13,707 nt of DNA from Bacteroidota bacterium. Its GTDB lineage: Bacteria > Bacteroidota > Bacteroidia > Flavobacteriales > Schleiferiaceae. The stretch lies in the NCBI GenBank assembly GCA_005786915.1, contig SYCM01000001.1, forward strand, positions 1 to 13,707, given 5' to 3'. The notes below the pieces were generated by a model that worked only from the letters and a program-made list of their open reading frames with translations, made no database searches and was not told the origin of the DNA. A program made the position numbers and the translations under genes. Below are positions 12,308-13,707 of this stretch, in pieces. Position 1 is the stretch's first letter; the number at the start of each line of letters is the position of its first letter.

Positions 12308-13707
12308 CGCACGACGGCTACGAGGCAGTAATTGGCCTAGAGGTTCACGTTCAGTTAAGCACGCGCAGCAAGGCCTACGCGGGCGAAGGCTACGGCTACG
12401 GCGAGGCGCCCAACACCCAGGTGAGTCCGGTTTCGTTGGGGCTTCCGGGGGCGCTTCCGCGCGCCAACTTGGGCGTCGTACGCGCCGCCACCCGACTCGG
12501 CCTCGCGTTGGGCTGCAGAATTCGCGAGTACAACGAGTACGCTCGCAAGAACTACTTCTACCCTGACCTCACCAAGGGCTACCAGATTACCCAGCACGAG
12601 ACGCCCATTTGCAATGGCGGATCGGTGCGCATCGAAACGAGCGCCGGCGTCAAGGAAATTGGCCTCACCCGCATCCACATGGAAGAGGACACCGGCAAAT
12701 CCATCCACGACTTGGATCCGTTTCACACGCTTCTGGACTTTAACCGGGCTGGCGTGCCGCTGCTCGAAATTGTTTCAGAGCCCGACTTGCGCAACGGTGA
12801 AGAAGCCTATGCCTACCTGACCGAAATCCGCCAGTTGGTCCGCTACCTCGGCATTTCAGACGGAAACATGGAAGAAGGCTCGCTGCGCTGCGACGTGAAC
12901 ATCTCGGTGCGCCCCGTCGGCCGCGAAGCCTTCGGCACCAAGGTGGAAGTCAAGAACCTCAACTCGTTCCGCCACGTGCAAAAGGCGATTGATTTTGAGT
13001 TTCAGCGCCAAGTCGCCGCCGTCGAAGCAGGCGAAGTGATATATCAAGAAACGCGCACGTTTGACGCCGGAAAGGGAAGCACTTCGGTGCTCCGAGTGAA
13101 AGAAGACGCCAACGACTACCGGTACTTTACCGAGCCCGACCTCGCGCCGGTACGCCTGAGCCCTGAGTGGATTGAGGGGCTGCGCAGCACGCTGCCTGAG
13201 CTTCCCCGCGCCCGAAAAGCCCGCTACCAAAATGCACTCGGACTGTCGGAGTACGACGCGCAGCTGCTGACCGACGACCAAGCGACCGCCGCGTTTTTTG
13301 ACGCGCTGTGCGCCGCAGGCGCTCCGCCCAAGACCGCAGCCAACTGGATCACCGGGCCGATAGCCGGATGGCTTAACGAGCGCGCCCGCAGCATTGAGCG
13401 CTTGCCCGTCACCGCCGAGCGCCTCGCCGAGCTTATTGCGCTCATCGAAAACCGCACGGTGAGCCACAGCGCCGCCCAGCAGATTTTTGTGCGGATGGCC
13501 GAGCAGCCCGACGCGCGGCCGATGGCGCTTGCCGAAGAGCTTGGCTTGATCCAGCAAAGCGACGCCGACGCGCTCCTCGCCATCGTAGATGACGTGCTCC
13601 GCGATTGGCCCGATAAAGTTGCCGAATACCAGTCAGGAAAGAAGGGCCTGATTGGGTTGTTTATGGGCGAAGTGATGAAGCGCAGCCGCGGTTCAGCCGA
13701 CCCCAAA
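12304..13707 (+). CDS. gatB: Aspartyl/glutamyl-tRNA amidotransferase subunit B (3' end off window)
   Basis: The 468 visible codons run to the right edge without a stop. Family length is about 475-500, so only some 15 residues are probably missing. GatB is the kinase/transamidase subunit of GatCAB, which converts Glu-tRNA(Gln) or Asp-tRNA(Asn) to the amidated form. Motifs include EAVIGLEVHVQL (7-18), ARKNYFYPDLTKGYQI, HMEEDTGKSIHD, FNRAGVPLLEIVSEPD, MEEGSLRCDVNISVRP and KVEVKNLNSF. The C-terminal part is the YqeY/tail domain that binds tRNA, ending in LFMGEVMKRSRGSADP. The start overlaps the lpxK stop as ATGA. Presence of GatB implies that gatA and gatC lie elsewhere, as in other Bacteroidota, since neither is in view. 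Cytosolic; very secure. Confidence 0.97.
   Translation, partial: MTHDGYEAVIGLEVHVQLSTRSKAYAGEGYGYGEAPNTQVSPVSLGLPGALPRANLGVVRAATRLGLALGCRIREYNEYARKNYFYPDLTKGYQITQHETPICNGGSVRIETSAGVKEIGLTRIHMEEDTGKSIHDLDPFHTLLDFNRAGVPLLEIVSEPDLRNGEEAYAYLTEIRQLVRYLGISDGNMEEGSLRCDVNISVRPVGREAFGTKVEVKNLNSFRHVQKAIDFEFQRQVAAVEAGEVIYQETRTFDAGKGSTSVLRVKEDANDYRYFTEPDLAPVRLSPEWIEGLRSTLPELPRARKARYQNALGLSEYDAQLLTDDQATAAFFDALCAAGAPPKTAANWITGPIAGWLNERARSIERLPVTAERLAELIALIENRTVSHSAAQQIFVRMAEQPDARPMALAEELGLIQQSDADALLAIVDDVLRDWPDKVAEYQSGKKGLIGLFMGEVMKRSRGSADPK

Noticed and set aside
1..13707. CRISPR array, insertion sequence, prophage, tRNA/rRNA genes or defence system
   Set aside because: No regularly spaced repeats, transposase or integrase motifs, tRNA-like cloverleaf or known defence domains were found; the genes are core metabolic and in a typical Bacteroidota order.

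Overview
The window is 13.7 kb of GC-rich, very tightly packed bacterial chromosome. It carries 16 protein genes and has no intergenic gap longer than 55 bp. Several features point to a Gram-negative member of the Bacteroidota, probably a high-GC Flavobacteriales-type lineage. These are a DUF5606 protein, TAnnTTTG promoter elements in place of clear Shine-Dalgarno sites, lipoprotein signal peptides, the lipid A gene lpxK, and the neighbourhoods ruvX/def/DUF5606/mazG and sixA/ppk1/gppA. The genus cannot be named from the sequence alone.

Left block (about 1-6791, all minus strand): reading 5' to 3' the order is def, a TPR-type lipoprotein, a DUF5606 protein, mazG, sixA, ppk1, gppA, and a lipoprotein with an N-terminal CBM20-like domain and an alpha/beta-hydrolase (esterase) domain that runs off the left edge. 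Neighbouring genes overlap by 4 to 25 bp or are separated by 12 or 51 bp, so this looks like one long operon with at least one likely internal promoter before ppk1. It joins protein maturation, nucleotide housecleaning and polyphosphate metabolism.

Middle block (6847-10024, plus strand): ruvX, dapD, cca and a pRiA4b ORF-3-like protein with an acidic tail are coupled by ATGA overlaps or direct abutment. ruvX is divergent from def across a 55-bp control region. That region holds two back-to-back TAnnTTTG elements and a perfect 14-bp palindrome. The middle block ends in a 25-bp tail-to-tail overlap with a small unrecognised minus-strand gene (10000-10329).

Right block (10369-13707, plus strand): miaA, lpxK and gatB overlap one another. 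gatB runs off the right edge, probably missing only about 15 codons.

The window is mostly conserved core metabolism: tRNA and protein maturation, lysine/peptidoglycan precursor synthesis, lipid A, and polyphosphate. I see no mobile element, CRISPR array, RNA gene or defence system. The most interesting signals are regulatory. TAnnTTTG elements lie only 3-5 nt before several start codons, which implies leaderless or nearly leaderless mRNAs, and one of them is built from the last codons of lpxK. The other notable points are the palindromes, the convergent overlap, the carbohydrate-binding esterase at the end of a housekeeping operon, and the SixA-PPK1-GppA grouping.
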